52,594 bases of DNA from Borrelia maritima (GCF_008931845.1 NZ_CP044536.1:1-52594); one strand, 5' to 3'. Counted from the stretch's first letter, positions 8,989 to 17,236 are shown. Translations and numbers: made by a program. The notes: generated by a model not told the origin, from the sequence alone.

Positions 8989-9117
8989 ATGGCAATCAAA
9001 ACTCAAGAGATCCAAGAACAACAACTAAAAAAGTTCGCAGAAGATCCACAAAAAAACACCGCCAATAACAAAGATCAAAACTTAAAAGAACCCAAAGGAG
9101 ATAAAATTGCAAATTAA
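8989..9117 (+). CDS. Small hydrophilic cp32-type ORF (42 residues)
   Basis: The ATG lies four bases after the BlyB-like stop. The product is hydrophilic, starts MAIKTQEIQEQQLKKFAED, and overlaps the TTG start of the orfD remnant by 11 bases. cp32 plasmids carry a longer gene at this place, so this may be a shortened version. No function can be assigned. Confidence 0.4.
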   Translation: MAIKTQEIQEQQLKKFAEDPQKNTANNKDQNLKEPKGDKIAN

Positions 9118-9476
9118 AAATTTCCCTTTTTTGTTTTTATTAAACACTTTTATAATCTTTTCATGCTCTACAATAGCAAACCTTCCAGAAGAACCAGAAT
9201 GCCAAAAAAAAAAGAATCAACATTAAAGGCTTTAAGCCTGTACGAAGCACATCCTTCAAGCTACATTATATACTTACAAACATTTCTTGTGAAGACTAAA
9301 CAAAAAGTAAATGAAAAAATTATCCTGAATTACAACTTTTTGACGCTAGTAAGTTAGAAAAAGATCAAAATCTAAAATCAATCAAGGCTAACATTGCTAA
9401 TTTAAAAAATCACATTGACAAAATAAAACCAATTGCAATGCAGATTTACAAAAAATACTCTAAAAATGCACCTTAG
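9107..9476 (+). pseudogene. orfD-like lipoprotein gene broken by two frameshifts (BBA14-like)
   Basis: AAAGGAG precedes a TTG that starts a lipoprotein signal (FIIFSCS, Cys20). The frame runs into a stop just after a poly-A tract at 9203-9213. The middle (STLKALSLYEAH...) continues in a second frame to 9357, and the last 50 codons (from NYPELQLFDA to KKYSKNAP) in a third. Joined, the three pieces give an OrfD protein of about 122 residues. OrfD (BBA14) is intact in the strain I remember, so this copy is either a true pseudogene or carries two homopolymer/indel errors. Confidence 0.65.
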
Positions 9477-9589
9477 ATCACTAAATAATTAAAATCATTT
9501 AACTTCTCTTTTTTCCTAAAGTCCCAAAATTGAGACTTTCTTTTTAAAGAAAAGTACATATTTAATCTATATCTAACTAAAATTTATTA

Positions 9590-9644
9590 TCATTTGATTT
9601 TTTTTCAATTTTCTATTTGTTATTTATTAATCTTATAATATAAT
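9590..9644 (+). promoter_or_regulatory. ospAB promoter with T-rich upstream element
   Basis: TTGTTA (9617-9622) and TATAAT (9639-9644) are separated by 16 bases. Just upstream is a T-rich run (around 9597-9606) of the kind required for full ospA expression in B. burgdorferi. The start codon follows about 50 bases downstream with AAGGAG. In the family this is a housekeeping-sigma promoter, high in unfed ticks and repressed in mammals. Confidence 0.8.
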
Positions 9645-9692
9645 TATATTTGTATTAAGTTATATTAATATAATATAAAAGGAGAATATATT

Positions 9693-10511
9693 ATGAAAAA
9701 ATATTTATTGGGAATAGGTCTAATATTAGCATTAATAGCATGTAAGCAAAATGTTAGCAGCCTTGATGAAAAAAACAGCGTTTCAGTAGGATTGCCTGGT
9801 GAAATGAAAGTTCTTGTAAGCAAAGAAAAAGACAAGGACGGTAAGTACAGTCTAATGGCAACAGTAGACAAGCTTGAACTTAAAGGAACTTCTGATAAAA
9901 ACAATGGTTCTGGAGTACTTGAAGGCGAAAAAGCTGACAAAAGTAAAGTAAAATTAACAGTTGCTGAAGATCTAAGCAAAACCACACTTGAAGTTTTAAA
10001 AGAAGATGGTAAAACATTAGTATCAAGAAAAGTAACTTCCAAAGACAAGTCATCAACAGAAGAAAAATTCAACGAAAAAGGCGAATTATCTGAAAAAACA
10101 ATAACAAGAGCAGACGGAACAAGGCTTGAATACACAGAAATCAAAAGCGATGGAAACGGAAAAGCTAAAGAAGTTTTAAAAGGCTATGCTCTTGAAGGAA
10201 CTTTAACTGCTGAAAAAACAACATTGGAAGTTAAAGAAGGAACAGTTACCCTAAGTAAGAACATTTCAAAATCTGGAGAAGTAACAGTTGCGCTTAATGA
10301 CACTGCATCTGGTATTGCTAAAAAAACAGCTACATGGGAAAGTAGTACTAACACCTTAACAATTAGTGCTAACAGTAAAAAAACTCAAGACATTGTCTTT
10401 ACAAAAGAAAACACAATTACAGTACAAAAATATGACTCAGGTGGCACCAAATTAGAAGGTAAAGCAGTTGAAATTAAAACACTTGACCAACTCAAAACCG
10501 CTTTAAAATAA
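9693..10511 (+). CDS. ospA: Outer surface protein A
   Basis: 272 residues, close to the usual 273. The signal peptide [17 protein letters not shown] carries Cys17, the lipidation site. The mature protein is the OspA beta-sheet fold: an N-terminal domain, the single-layer middle sheet and the C-terminal domain. OspA anchors the spirochaete in the tick midgut through the TROSPA receptor and shields other surface antigens. It is the first gene of a two-gene operon with ospB nine bases downstream. The sequence clearly differs from B. burgdorferi B31, for example [12 protein letters not shown] at the C-terminus, pointing to another strain or genospecies. Residues 210-230 are very similar to the matching part of OspB. 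Confidence 0.98.
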   Translation: MKKYLLGIGLILALIACKQNVSSLDEKNSVSVGLPGEMKVLVSKEKDKDGKYSLMATVDKLELKGTSDKNNGSGVLEGEKADKSKVKLTVAEDLSKTTLEVLKEDGKTLVSRKVTSKDKSSTEEKFNEKGELSEKTITRADGTRLEYTEIKSDGNGKAKEVLKGYALEGTLTAEKTTLEVKEGTVTLSKNISKSGEVTVALNDTASGIAKKTATWESSTNTLTISANSKKTQDIVFTKENTITVQKYDSGGTKLEGKAVEIKTLDQLKTALK

Positions 10512-10520
10512 GGAGAATTT

Positions 10521-11420
10521 ATGAGATTATACTTACTAGGATTTGCTTTAGTATTAGCTTTAATGGCATGCGCACAAAAAGGTGCTGAACCTAAAAACAC
10601 TACTCAAAAACACAATGATCAGGAAATTTTAGATTCCACCAAAAAAACATCAACACAGGCTGCTGAACAAGTCCTTCCTGCAGCAACAGAAGACTCCGTA
10701 TCTTTGTTTAATGGAAAAGAAGTTTTCGTAAGCAAAGAAAAAAATGGCACTGGAAAATATGATTTAAGAGCAACAATTGATGGGGTTGAGCTTAAAGGAA
10801 CTTCCGATAAAAATAATGGTTCTGGAAGCCTTGAGGGCGCAAAACCTGACAAGAGTAAAATAAAAATGTTGGTTTCTGAAGATCTAAATACAATCACTGT
10901 AGAAACATATGATGCTAGCAGCCAAAAAACTTCAAGCAAAGTTACTAAAAAACATGATTCAATAACAGAGGAAACTTTCAAAGCTAATAAATTAGACTCA
11001 AAAAAATTAACAAGAGCAAACGAAACTGTGCTTGAATACTCCCAAATGACAGATGCCGAGAATGCTACAAAAGCAGTAGAAACTCTAAAAAATGGCATTA
11101 AGTTTGAAGGAAACCTTGTAGGTGGAAAAACAACAGTAAAAATAACAGAGGGTACTGTTACTCTAACAAGAGAAATTGAAAAAGACGGAAAAGTAAAAGT
11201 CTTTTTAAGTGACACTGCACACAGTGCTAAAAAAACAGCTACATGGCAAGAAAGTACTAACACCTTAACAATTAGCGCTGAAAGCAAAAAAACTAAAGAT
11301 TTAGTGTTCTTAACAGACGGTACAATTACAGTACAAAGTTATGACACAGGTGGAAGTGCCCTTGAAGGATTAGCAAAGGAACTTAAAGATATTTCAGAAC
11401 TTAAAGGTGCTTTAAAATAA
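10521..11420 (+). CDS. ospB: Outer surface protein B
   Basis: 299 residues, the usual OspB size. Signal MRLYLLGFALVLALMAC with Cys17. An N-terminal extension rich in Thr/Gln/Lys separates the lipid anchor from an OspA-like beta-sheet body. GGAG lies five bases before the ATG, and only nine bases separate it from ospA, so it is co-transcribed. OspB is a paralogue of OspA that aids tick midgut adherence. It ends DISELKGALK, parallel to OspA. A strong terminator follows at 11516. Confidence 0.97.
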   Translation: MRLYLLGFALVLALMACAQKGAEPKNTTQKHNDQEILDSTKKTSTQAAEQVLPAATEDSVSLFNGKEVFVSKEKNGTGKYDLRATIDGVELKGTSDKNNGSGSLEGAKPDKSKIKMLVSEDLNTITVETYDASSQKTSSKVTKKHDSITEETFKANKLDSKKLTRANETVLEYSQMTDAENATKAVETLKNGIKFEGNLVGGKTTVKITEGTVTLTREIEKDGKVKVFLSDTAHSAKKTATWQESTNTLTISAESKKTKDLVFLTDGTITVQSYDTGGSALEGLAKELKDISELKGALK

Positions 11421-11515
11421 TATATAAGTAAACTTCCCGCAAAGGCATTCGCCAATGTAGGAAGTTACTCATTACTAAAAATTGAATTTATAGATTTTTC
11501 AATTTGTTACTTCTG

Positions 11516-11541
11516 GAAAAAGTCTCTTAGGAGACTTTTTC
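11516..11541 (+). terminator. ospAB terminator
   Basis: GAAAAAGTCTC and GAGACTTTTTC form an 11-bp perfect stem around TTAG, ending in a T run. A weaker hairpin (ACTTCC...GGAAGT, 11432-11465) lies immediately after the ospB stop. Confidence 0.85.
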
Positions 11542-11614
11542 TCTTATAAAAATAGAAAACATAAAATAATACAAAAGTCAGACATTTAAGCCTTTAAAAT
11601 CAAAATAAAAAGCC

Positions 11615-11793
11615 TTAACAGGCTGAATACATATATCTAAAATCAAGAAAACTAATGGGGCTAATTCCCTCATCCAAGACCAGCTGCTCCCTGAGTGAAG
11701 GATCAATATAAATAAAACAATCTAATCGTAAATTTTTAATACAATTGAACCCATCGCTAATAAGCTCACTATTTAAAATAAAAATTAACGCAT
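11615..11793 (-). pseudogene. Decayed short minus-strand ORF between ospB and the partition locus
   Basis: On the minus strand an AGGAG (11804-11808) precedes an ATG at 11793, but this frame stops after two codons. A shift of one base opens about 55 codons (LIFILNSELISDGF...) including FIYIDPSLREQLVLDEGIS and ending RYMYSAC. The amino-acid content looks like real protein. It may correspond to a short hypothetical gene placed here in other lp54 plasmids. Identity and coding status are uncertain. Confidence 0.3.
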
Positions 11794-11853
11794 AAATAAC
11801 TTACTCCTAATATAAGTTTATTTTTTATTATATTTTATTACAAAAACTTAATT

Positions 11854-11886
11854 ATTGAAAGTATACTTAACAAGTATACTTTCAAT
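11854..11886. repeat. 14-bp inverted repeat at the putative replication origin
   Basis: ATTGAAAGTATACT (11854-11867) and AGTATACTTTCAAT (11873-11886) are exact reverse complements around five bases, and a partial third copy (CAATATACTTTT) follows. The element lies about 105 bases before the replication-initiator-type gene, in an intergenic region free of genes. Borrelia plasmids replicate from intergenic DNA next to the PF57/62 gene, so this is a candidate origin or initiator-binding site (inference). Confidence 0.6.
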
Positions 11887-11991
11887 ATACTTTTTTTTCT
11901 CTTTTTTATATGAAAATACTTTACTTTTTTAAGAAACTGTACTATTAATTAAATTAGAATCAAAGAAATTACTTATATTAGGAGTATAAAA

Positions 11992-13182
11992 TTGAAAACA
12001 ATAAAACAAAATCCGCTAAACACTACAAAAAAGATAAAAAAAACTACAAAGAACTTTCAGCATAACTTAATTGTATTAATCTCGACTCTCAACTTTATAA
12101 ACTTAAACTTAAAAAAATATACACAAAAACACATACTTTATTTTCTAAATAAAAACCTTGAAAGAAATAAACAAAAACCAATAAAACTAAAAACACTACA
12201 AAACTATTTATACATACTAGAGAAAAAATTTAAAGTCACACTAAATTACTGTAAACATTTGGGAAAAAATTCTGGAAGCGAAACTTACTATAAACTTAAA
12301 TATGAAAAAGAAAAATGCTATTTGATAATTAATACATACTTCAAAGAAAAAATAACTAATAAGATTAATGAATTTATACAAAGAATAAAAAAATTTAATA
12401 AAACAAATGGGAGTGTTAAATGGGAGTGTATTAATAATACTAATAATATATATAAATATAAAGAATATAGAAACATACACAAAAATTCTAAAAAAACAAT
12501 AAATAATGAAATATTAAAAAAATATTTGAGCAAATGTAATTTTAAAACAGAAATTCCGTCTTTAATAATGAATTTAGAAACAACACATAGTATTAAAATA
12601 CACCACTTAAGAAACTTAAAACATATTGAAAACGACCTTAAGGAAATAGATCCTGAGAACATTGAAAAGCATGTATCAAATGCAATAAAAGAAAATATAA
12701 ATAATCCGGGATATCTGTGTAAATTTTTTAAAAAAAATGGCTACAAAAAGTTAATAAATAAAATAAAGGAAACAAATAAAAAAAATAAAAAAGAAATTTT
12801 AAGGAAAATTCTTAAAGAAAAAATAAAAGAGTTAGAAAATGAGCAATACAAAAAAGAAGATCTTGAAAGGTTTTTTAACAAAACATATGAAATTTACAAA
12901 ACAAAACCACACTTCATAATAGAATATAAAAAATATCCAGATTTAAATAAGTTGGTTAAAAGAGCAAAAAAGGAAATCTTTAAGATCCAAGACAAAATAC
13001 TAAGACTAAAAAGTATAAAAAACAACATTTTTAGTATATTATTAGAACAGTTAAGGCATAAAATAGAAGAAGATAAACTCATTCCCGCTTTAAAAAAATT
13101 TATCGAGAATGAGCCTAATCTTAGATATAGTAAGGTATTTGACAATTCTTACTATAATAATTTGATTAAAATAGTGAGCTAA
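11992..13182 (+). CDS. Plasmid replication-initiation protein, PF57/62 family (BBA18-like)
   Basis: 396 residues from a TTG preceded by TAGGAG. The N-terminal half (about 1-125) is the typical lysine-rich PF57/62 region with a probable winged-helix arrangement; the C-terminal half is a long charged helical region. PF57/62 proteins are needed for autonomous replication of Borrelia plasmids. It is the first gene of the four-gene PF57/62-PF50-PF32-PF49 partition locus that defines plasmid compatibility. Lysine and asparagine content is very high, following the AT bias. Confidence 0.8.
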   Translation: MKTIKQNPLNTTKKIKKTTKNFQHNLIVLISTLNFINLNLKKYTQKHILYFLNKNLERNKQKPIKLKTLQNYLYILEKKFKVTLNYCKHLGKNSGSETYYKLKYEKEKCYLIINTYFKEKITNKINEFIQRIKKFNKTNGSVKWECINNTNNIYKYKEYRNIHKNSKKTINNEILKKYLSKCNFKTEIPSLIMNLETTHSIKIHHLRNLKHIENDLKEIDPENIEKHVSNAIKENINNPGYLCKFFKKNGYKKLINKIKETNKKNKKEILRKILKEKIKELENEQYKKEDLERFFNKTYEIYKTKPHFIIEYKKYPDLNKLVKRAKKEIFKIQDKILRLKSIKNNIFSILLEQLRHKIEEDKLIPALKKFIENEPNLRYSKVFDNSYYNNLIKIVS

Positions 13183-13226
13183 AAAAATGTACAGGTTAGC
13201 TTTGCTATTAAGGAAAAAGGAAAACA

Positions 13227-13811
13227 ATGACGGCTTTACTTGAACGATTAAAGCAAAAACAAAAAGAATTAAAATTAGACATAGATAATAAACCTAAATT
13301 CAAAAAAGAGAAAAAGACCAATGTCTTTTCTAAAATTGAGGAGGCTAAGGGCAGAAAAATATACCACACTAAAATCTTTAATGACTTTTATACATTTGGA
13401 ATAAGTAAAAACGAACCTACAAAATTTTTCATTTCCTTAAGAGGAATTTTCAACATAGAAGACATAAGCATGTTTCATTTATTCTCTTTAAGAGAAGATG
13501 ATGAATTCATGGGAATTCACTATGGAATAAGAAAGCTTGACAAAGCTTTTATTGTAAAGAACTTCAATAAAAAAGAAACTTATACTCTGAGAAAGTGCGA
13601 GTACATTGAATTTAGATTTAAGAAAGGCTCTGTTTTTTGTTATTTGAATGGTCTTCATATTCTACTTAAAAGGGATAGGATTAACAGTCCCTATTACAAC
13701 ACGCTTTTAAATATTATTTTAGAATTAGAAACTGGACTCTATAATTTTTACAACAAAGAATTATCGAAAGGGGGAATTATTCCTGAATGGATAAAAAAGA
13801 GACAAAAGTAA
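13227..13811 (+). CDS. PF50 plasmid maintenance protein (DUF226)
   Basis: 194 residues, ATG start with AAGGAAAAAGGA upstream. It has the PF50/DUF226 layout: a lysine-rich N-terminus, then a mixed alpha/beta domain with FYTFGISKNEPTKFF and SVFCYLNGLHILL-like motifs. It sits between the initiator and ParA genes as in nearly all Borrelia partition loci and overlaps the parA start by 25 bases, implying translational coupling. PF50 supports replication or stable maintenance; the mechanism is not established. Confidence 0.85.
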   Translation: MTALLERLKQKQKELKLDIDNKPKFKKEKKTNVFSKIEEAKGRKIYHTKIFNDFYTFGISKNEPTKFFISLRGIFNIEDISMFHLFSLREDDEFMGIHYGIRKLDKAFIVKNFNKKETYTLRKCEYIEFRFKKGSVFCYLNGLHILLKRDRINSPYYNTLLNIILELETGLYNFYNKELSKGGIIPEWIKKRQK

Positions 13812-14554
13812 TAACAATTGCAAGTATAAAAGGCGGTGTTGGTAAGAGTACAACAAGTTTAATTTTTGCAACATTGCTGTCAATCAAATGTAAAGTTCTT
13901 TTAATAGATATTGACACTCAAGCCTCAACAACAAGCTATTTTTTTAATAAAATTAAAGACAATAATGTAAACCTAATAAATAAAAATATATACGAGGTAT
14001 TAATATCGAATTTACACATAGATAATGCATTAATAACAATTAACGAAAATTTAGATTTAATTCCAAGTTATTTAACGCTGCATAAATTTAATTCAGAATC
14101 TATTCCTTACAAAGAATTTAAATTAAAAGAACAACTAAAGTTGCTTAGCAATAATTATGACTATATAATACTTGATACAAATCCCAGCTTGGATTTTACT
14201 TTAACAAATGCTCTTGTATGTAGCAATTATATAATAATACCAATAACAGCAGAGAAATGGGCTGTTGAGAGTTTAGATTTGTTTAGTTTTTTTATGGATA
14301 AGCTATTATTAAATTTACCAGTTTATTTAATAAATACTAAATTTAAAAAAAACAATACTCATAAAGAACTTTTAAAGGTTTTAGAGAAAAATAATAATTT
14401 CTTGGGGACAATATCTGAGAGAGAAGATTTGAATAAAAGAATAGCAAAAAACGATAGATTTGATTTGACGAAGGATTACATAATAGAGTACCAAAATACA
14501 CTTACTGCGTTTTTAAATAAAGCAGGTACGTACACTAAGTGTACTCAATTGTAA
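13787..14554 (+). CDS. ParA-family partition ATPase (PF32)
   Basis: 255 residues. The deviant Walker A motif KGGVGKST is at residues 15-22, the A' region LLIDIDTQAS at about 38-47, and the Walker B-like stretch YIILDTNPS near residue 126. PF32 proteins are the ParA-type motors that segregate Borrelia plasmids, and their sequence type determines compatibility. The gene overlaps PF50 upstream, and its end overlaps the leader of PF49, which starts 12 bases after the parA stop. The near-palindrome GTACACTAAGTGTAC at 14530-14544 lies inside its last codons and may matter to partition or regulation. Confidence 0.93.
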   Translation: MDKKETKVITIASIKGGVGKSTTSLIFATLLSIKCKVLLIDIDTQASTTSYFFNKIKDNNVNLINKNIYEVLISNLHIDNALITINENLDLIPSYLTLHKFNSESIPYKEFKLKEQLKLLSNNYDYIILDTNPSLDFTLTNALVCSNYIIIPITAEKWAVESLDLFSFFMDKLLLNLPVYLINTKFKKNNTHKELLKVLEKNNNFLGTISEREDLNKRIAKNDRFDLTKDYIIEYQNTLTAFLNKAGTYTKCTQL

Positions 14555-14565
14555 AGGAGGAACAC

Positions 14566-15111
14566 GTGGAAATAAAGATAAATAAAAGGAATTTATCTGA
14601 GAGTGCTGTAGGAGAAGAACAAGCTCTTATTCATTATAATAAGCTTAAAGAAAAATTAAACATCAATTTTCAAAAAGAAATTTATTGCAAACTAGAAGCA
14701 ATGAAAGTTCTAAAAGAAATTAAAGACAAGGAATATTATAGGCTGGATAACTATTCCAGTTTTGATGATTTTGCAAAAGACTATAGGCTTGCTAGAACTC
14801 AAACATATAAGTATCTCAAGATTGCAACAGCAATAGAAGAAGGTTTAATTGAAGAAAAGTATGTGGTTAAAAATGGGATTAATGATACAATTTGTCTACT
14901 TAAAACAAAAGAGAGCCCGAGTTTAAAAAAATCTAACCAAAATCCAATAAAACCACTAAGATTTCAGCTTAAAAAGGAAGAGTCTTATTCTTTTTATAAA
15001 AAAAATGCTAAGCTTACAAGCTTTCTTTTGGAAAAAATTTTTTTTGAGGAAAAAGATTTTTTATTAAAAATAATCAGTGAATTTGAAACTTCAAGGAATA
15101 AACGAAAATGA
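14566..15111 (+). CDS. PF49 partition protein (ParB-like role)
   Basis: 181 residues from the GTG at 14566, chosen because AAAGGAGG ends five bases before it; an upstream in-frame GTG at 14539 lacks such a site and lies inside parA. The central region (about 60-110) contains a probable helix-turn-helix (FAKDYRLARTQTYKYLKIA). PF49 is the last gene of Borrelia partition loci and is thought to act as the DNA-binding partner of PF32. A large hairpin follows about 100 bases downstream. Confidence 0.82.
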   Translation: MEIKINKRNLSESAVGEEQALIHYNKLKEKLNINFQKEIYCKLEAMKVLKEIKDKEYYRLDNYSSFDDFAKDYRLARTQTYKYLKIATAIEEGLIEEKYVVKNGINDTICLLKTKESPSLKKSNQNPIKPLRFQLKKEESYSFYKKNAKLTSFLLEKIFFEEKDFLLKIISEFETSRNKRK

Positions 15112-15210
15112 AATATTTATTTTTATTTGCAAAACTTGAAAAGTTAGTGTATACTTTATAGGTACAGACTGACACGCAATGTGTCGCTCTTAATATAAGG
15201 ACCTGTTACC

Positions 15211-15262
15211 TTAAAGGGTTTATTGGCATTTCTTGCAATAGAAATCTCAATAAACCCTTTAA
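15211..15262. ncRNA. Long hairpin downstream of the partition operon
   Basis: TTAAAGGGTTTATTG (15211-15225) pairs exactly with CAATAAACCCTTTAA (15248-15262). The loop holds a second small stem (ATTTCT/AGAAAT). Just upstream, 15160-15200 (GTACAGACTGACACGCAATGTGTCGC) is unusually GC-rich for this plasmid and can also fold. This may be the operon terminator or part of a structured or antisense RNA. Confidence 0.55.
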
Positions 15263-15380
15263 CTTTTAATTGAATTTTTTATTTTTTAAGATCAATTGTA
15301 AAAAAATTTAGAAAAGTATTTACAAAGCACAAATTTTTTTATACTATAATATTAGTAAAAAACTTATATTAAGGGTTGAG

Positions 15381-15500
15381 ATGAAAAGGCTTAATAAGGT
15401 CAAAAGAAAAGAATGCTGCAAGTTTTTAATTAAAACTTTTGCCATTAAAAACAATGGGGTTGAGTGGTTTGGTTTTAGTAATATTAAAAATTGGTTTTAA
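15381..15500 (+). CDS. Short basic ORF (39 residues), unknown
   Basis: An ATG with weak AAGGG upstream opens MKRLNKVKRKECCKF and ends IKNWF. The peptide is basic with two adjacent cysteines. It lies between the partition operon hairpin and the broken DUF261 gene. A short hypothetical gene is annotated in this area of other lp54 plasmids as far as I recall. The rest of 15501-15807 shows no gene. Confidence 0.35.
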   Translation: MKRLNKVKRKECCKFLIKTFAIKNNGVEWFGFSNIKNWF

Positions 15501-15807
15501 ACTAAATATTTTCTTATTAAGCTTTAGATTTTAAATCGAGATTTATTATTGATTTGAGGACTATTAAAATTTAAAAACAAAATATTAGATTTTTAATGTT
15601 TTGGAGATTTTAATAGCATCTCTTAATAAGAGATCTCAAATGTGTGCTTCTTGTAAATAAAAATGAAGAAGACACATTTAATGATTTAAATATAGCAATA
15701 CTTAAGGTGTAAAATACATATTTTAGCGGCTCTGATTAATAAGTTTTAAGAAGTTTGATTTAAATGAAAAACATTTTTACAATTTAAGATTTTAGGAGAA
15801 TTAAAAA

Positions 15808-16240
15808 ATGTTTATTGAAAAAATATTGCAAAGCAATCAAGAGCTGTTTAAAGATATTCAAAAGTCTGGGTGTTATTTTTTATCTCTACACTATTGGATA
15901 TTTGTTTTAACAGGTTTTGATTTTAAGGTAAAAGACGTTAATTTAAATTATCAAAGGTTTTTAGAATTAGGGTACATTAGAAATGATTGTTATATTTTAA
16001 ATCCATGTAAAATTCTTAGCTTTTATAAAAATATTTTCTAAGGTTAGATATGAGAGCCTATTTTATTTGCCTGCAGCTGGCAAAGAGTTTGAAATAATAG
16101 AGATCAAGCTAAAAGATCAGTCCTTTGTTCATTTTATTGCAATGGATAACAATAAGGTGCTTTATGATAGTCTTGATTTAAAGTCTAAAGGAAGGAAATT
16201 TGAAATAATATCAAAAAGAATATTTAATTATTTTGTTTGA
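15808..16240 (+). pseudogene. DUF261 gene broken by one frameshift (BBA23-like)
   Basis: AGGAG precedes the ATG. Residues 1-69 read as the N-terminal half of a DUF261 protein (GCYFLSLHYWIF, LNYQRFLELGYI). The frame then slips into a stop at 16039-16041. From 16043, one base out of frame, the C-terminal half continues (VRYESLFYLPA, FVHFIAMDNNKVLYDS) to a TGA at 16238. A single indel near 16015-16042 therefore split a gene of about 143 codons. DUF261 proteins occur on cp32 and related Borrelia plasmids; function unknown. Confidence 0.8.
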
Positions 16241-16497
16241 TATTGTTAATGTTATTTCTAAATAGTTTTTTCTCATTATTTTTTATTAGATTCCAGAAAT
16301 GAATTAATCTTTTAGTTACTTTAATTTTTTTATTTCTTGATTATTTACTGTAGAGTTAGACGTATGTCAATTTTTAAGGTTTAAAAAGTTTATATTATTT
16401 TTATAGTTTTTACTTCTCAATTTTTGATATTTTTTAATATGTTTTATTGTAAGTTAATTAGTGTAAAATTTGAATGTATTAAAATCATTAAGATTAA

Positions 16498-16535
16498 GGC
16501 CAAACAACCTAAAACTAGTTTTAGGTTGTTTGGCC
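16498..16535. terminator. 38-bp perfect palindrome ending the dbpBA operon
   Basis: GGCCAAACAACCTAAAACT is directly followed by its exact reverse complement. It lies 33 bases beyond the dbpA stop on the minus strand, so its likely role is terminator or 3' mRNA protector. It lacks a pronounced T run on that strand and is cruciform-prone. Confidence 0.7.
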
Positions 16536-16567
16536 CATTGTTAGCTAAGCCAAGTACCGAAAATTAT

Positions 16568-17119
16568 TTATTTTTTAGCACTTTTGCCGGCTGATTGGTC
16601 TTGTTGTTGTTTTAATTTAACTCTGTATAATTTTTCTTCCATTTTTTTTGCAATCTCAAGTATTCCTCCACCTGTGTTTGCAGGACTGTTTTCAGCCTCC
16701 TCTAGGAGTGTTTTTTGCAAGTGTTGTATTCCAACATCTTCTAGCGCTTTTGAGACTTTAAGCATTAAGTCAAACATTGCTGAGAACTGCCAGCTACTTC
16801 CACTCTCTTTAATTTTAGTGGCTTCCTCTTTTATTGCTTGTATGAATGTTTCTGCTACCGCAATAGCTCGCAGCTTTGCATTTCTTATGACATCAGGCTT
16901 TCCTGATACCCCAACACCTGTTTTTGTATCTGTAAAAGCTCCAAAATTTACGCCTTTTAAAGCAGCATCTTTTCTGATTTGATCTATTTCATCTTTAACG
17001 TTTTTAACTGATGATTCTAATTTAACTTTCATTTCTCCTGTTAGTCCACATGACATGAGCAGGTTAACAAGTAGAGCTAGTGTAAGTAAATTTTTAAAAA
17101 TTATTTTATCTTTATTCAT
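16568..17119 (-). CDS. dbpA: Decorin-binding protein A
   Basis: 183 residues. Signal peptide with LLMSC, Cys24, then GLTG as in known DbpA. The five-helix adhesin body keeps the lysine-bearing helices and loop (KDAALKGVNFGAFTDTKTG) involved in glycosaminoglycan binding in the family. DbpA binds decorin and dermatan sulphate in vertebrate tissue and is produced during mammalian infection. It is second in the dbpB-dbpA operon, 117 bases after dbpB, with its own AAAGGAT ribosome site. The sequence diverges strongly from B31 DbpA, as is usual between strains. The C-terminus is basic (SAGKSAKK). Confidence 0.95.
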   Translation of the reverse strand: MNKDKIIFKNLLTLALLVNLLMSCGLTGEMKVKLESSVKNVKDEIDQIRKDAALKGVNFGAFTDTKTGVGVSGKPDVIRNAKLRAIAVAETFIQAIKEEATKIKESGSSWQFSAMFDLMLKVSKALEDVGIQHLQKTLLEEAENSPANTGGGILEIAKKMEEKLYRVKLKQQQDQSAGKSAKK

Positions 17120-17236
17120 ATAATATCCTTTTTGAATTTTAATAAAAGTATTAAATTAAAATAAACATTAAATTGCAAATACTAGGACAAGCTAAAATTT
17201 TATTTTTAGCTAATTCTAATTACAATATTTTAAGAT

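Noticed and set aside
10619..11287. 222-codon minus-strand frame opposite ospB
   Set aside because: Antisense shadow of ospB with Val/Ser/Phe-rich composition, no ribosome site.
12241..12662. Two hydrophobic minus-strand frames in the PF57/62 gene
   Set aside because: Phe/Ile-rich apparent membrane proteins are the antisense of Lys/Asn-rich coding sequence.
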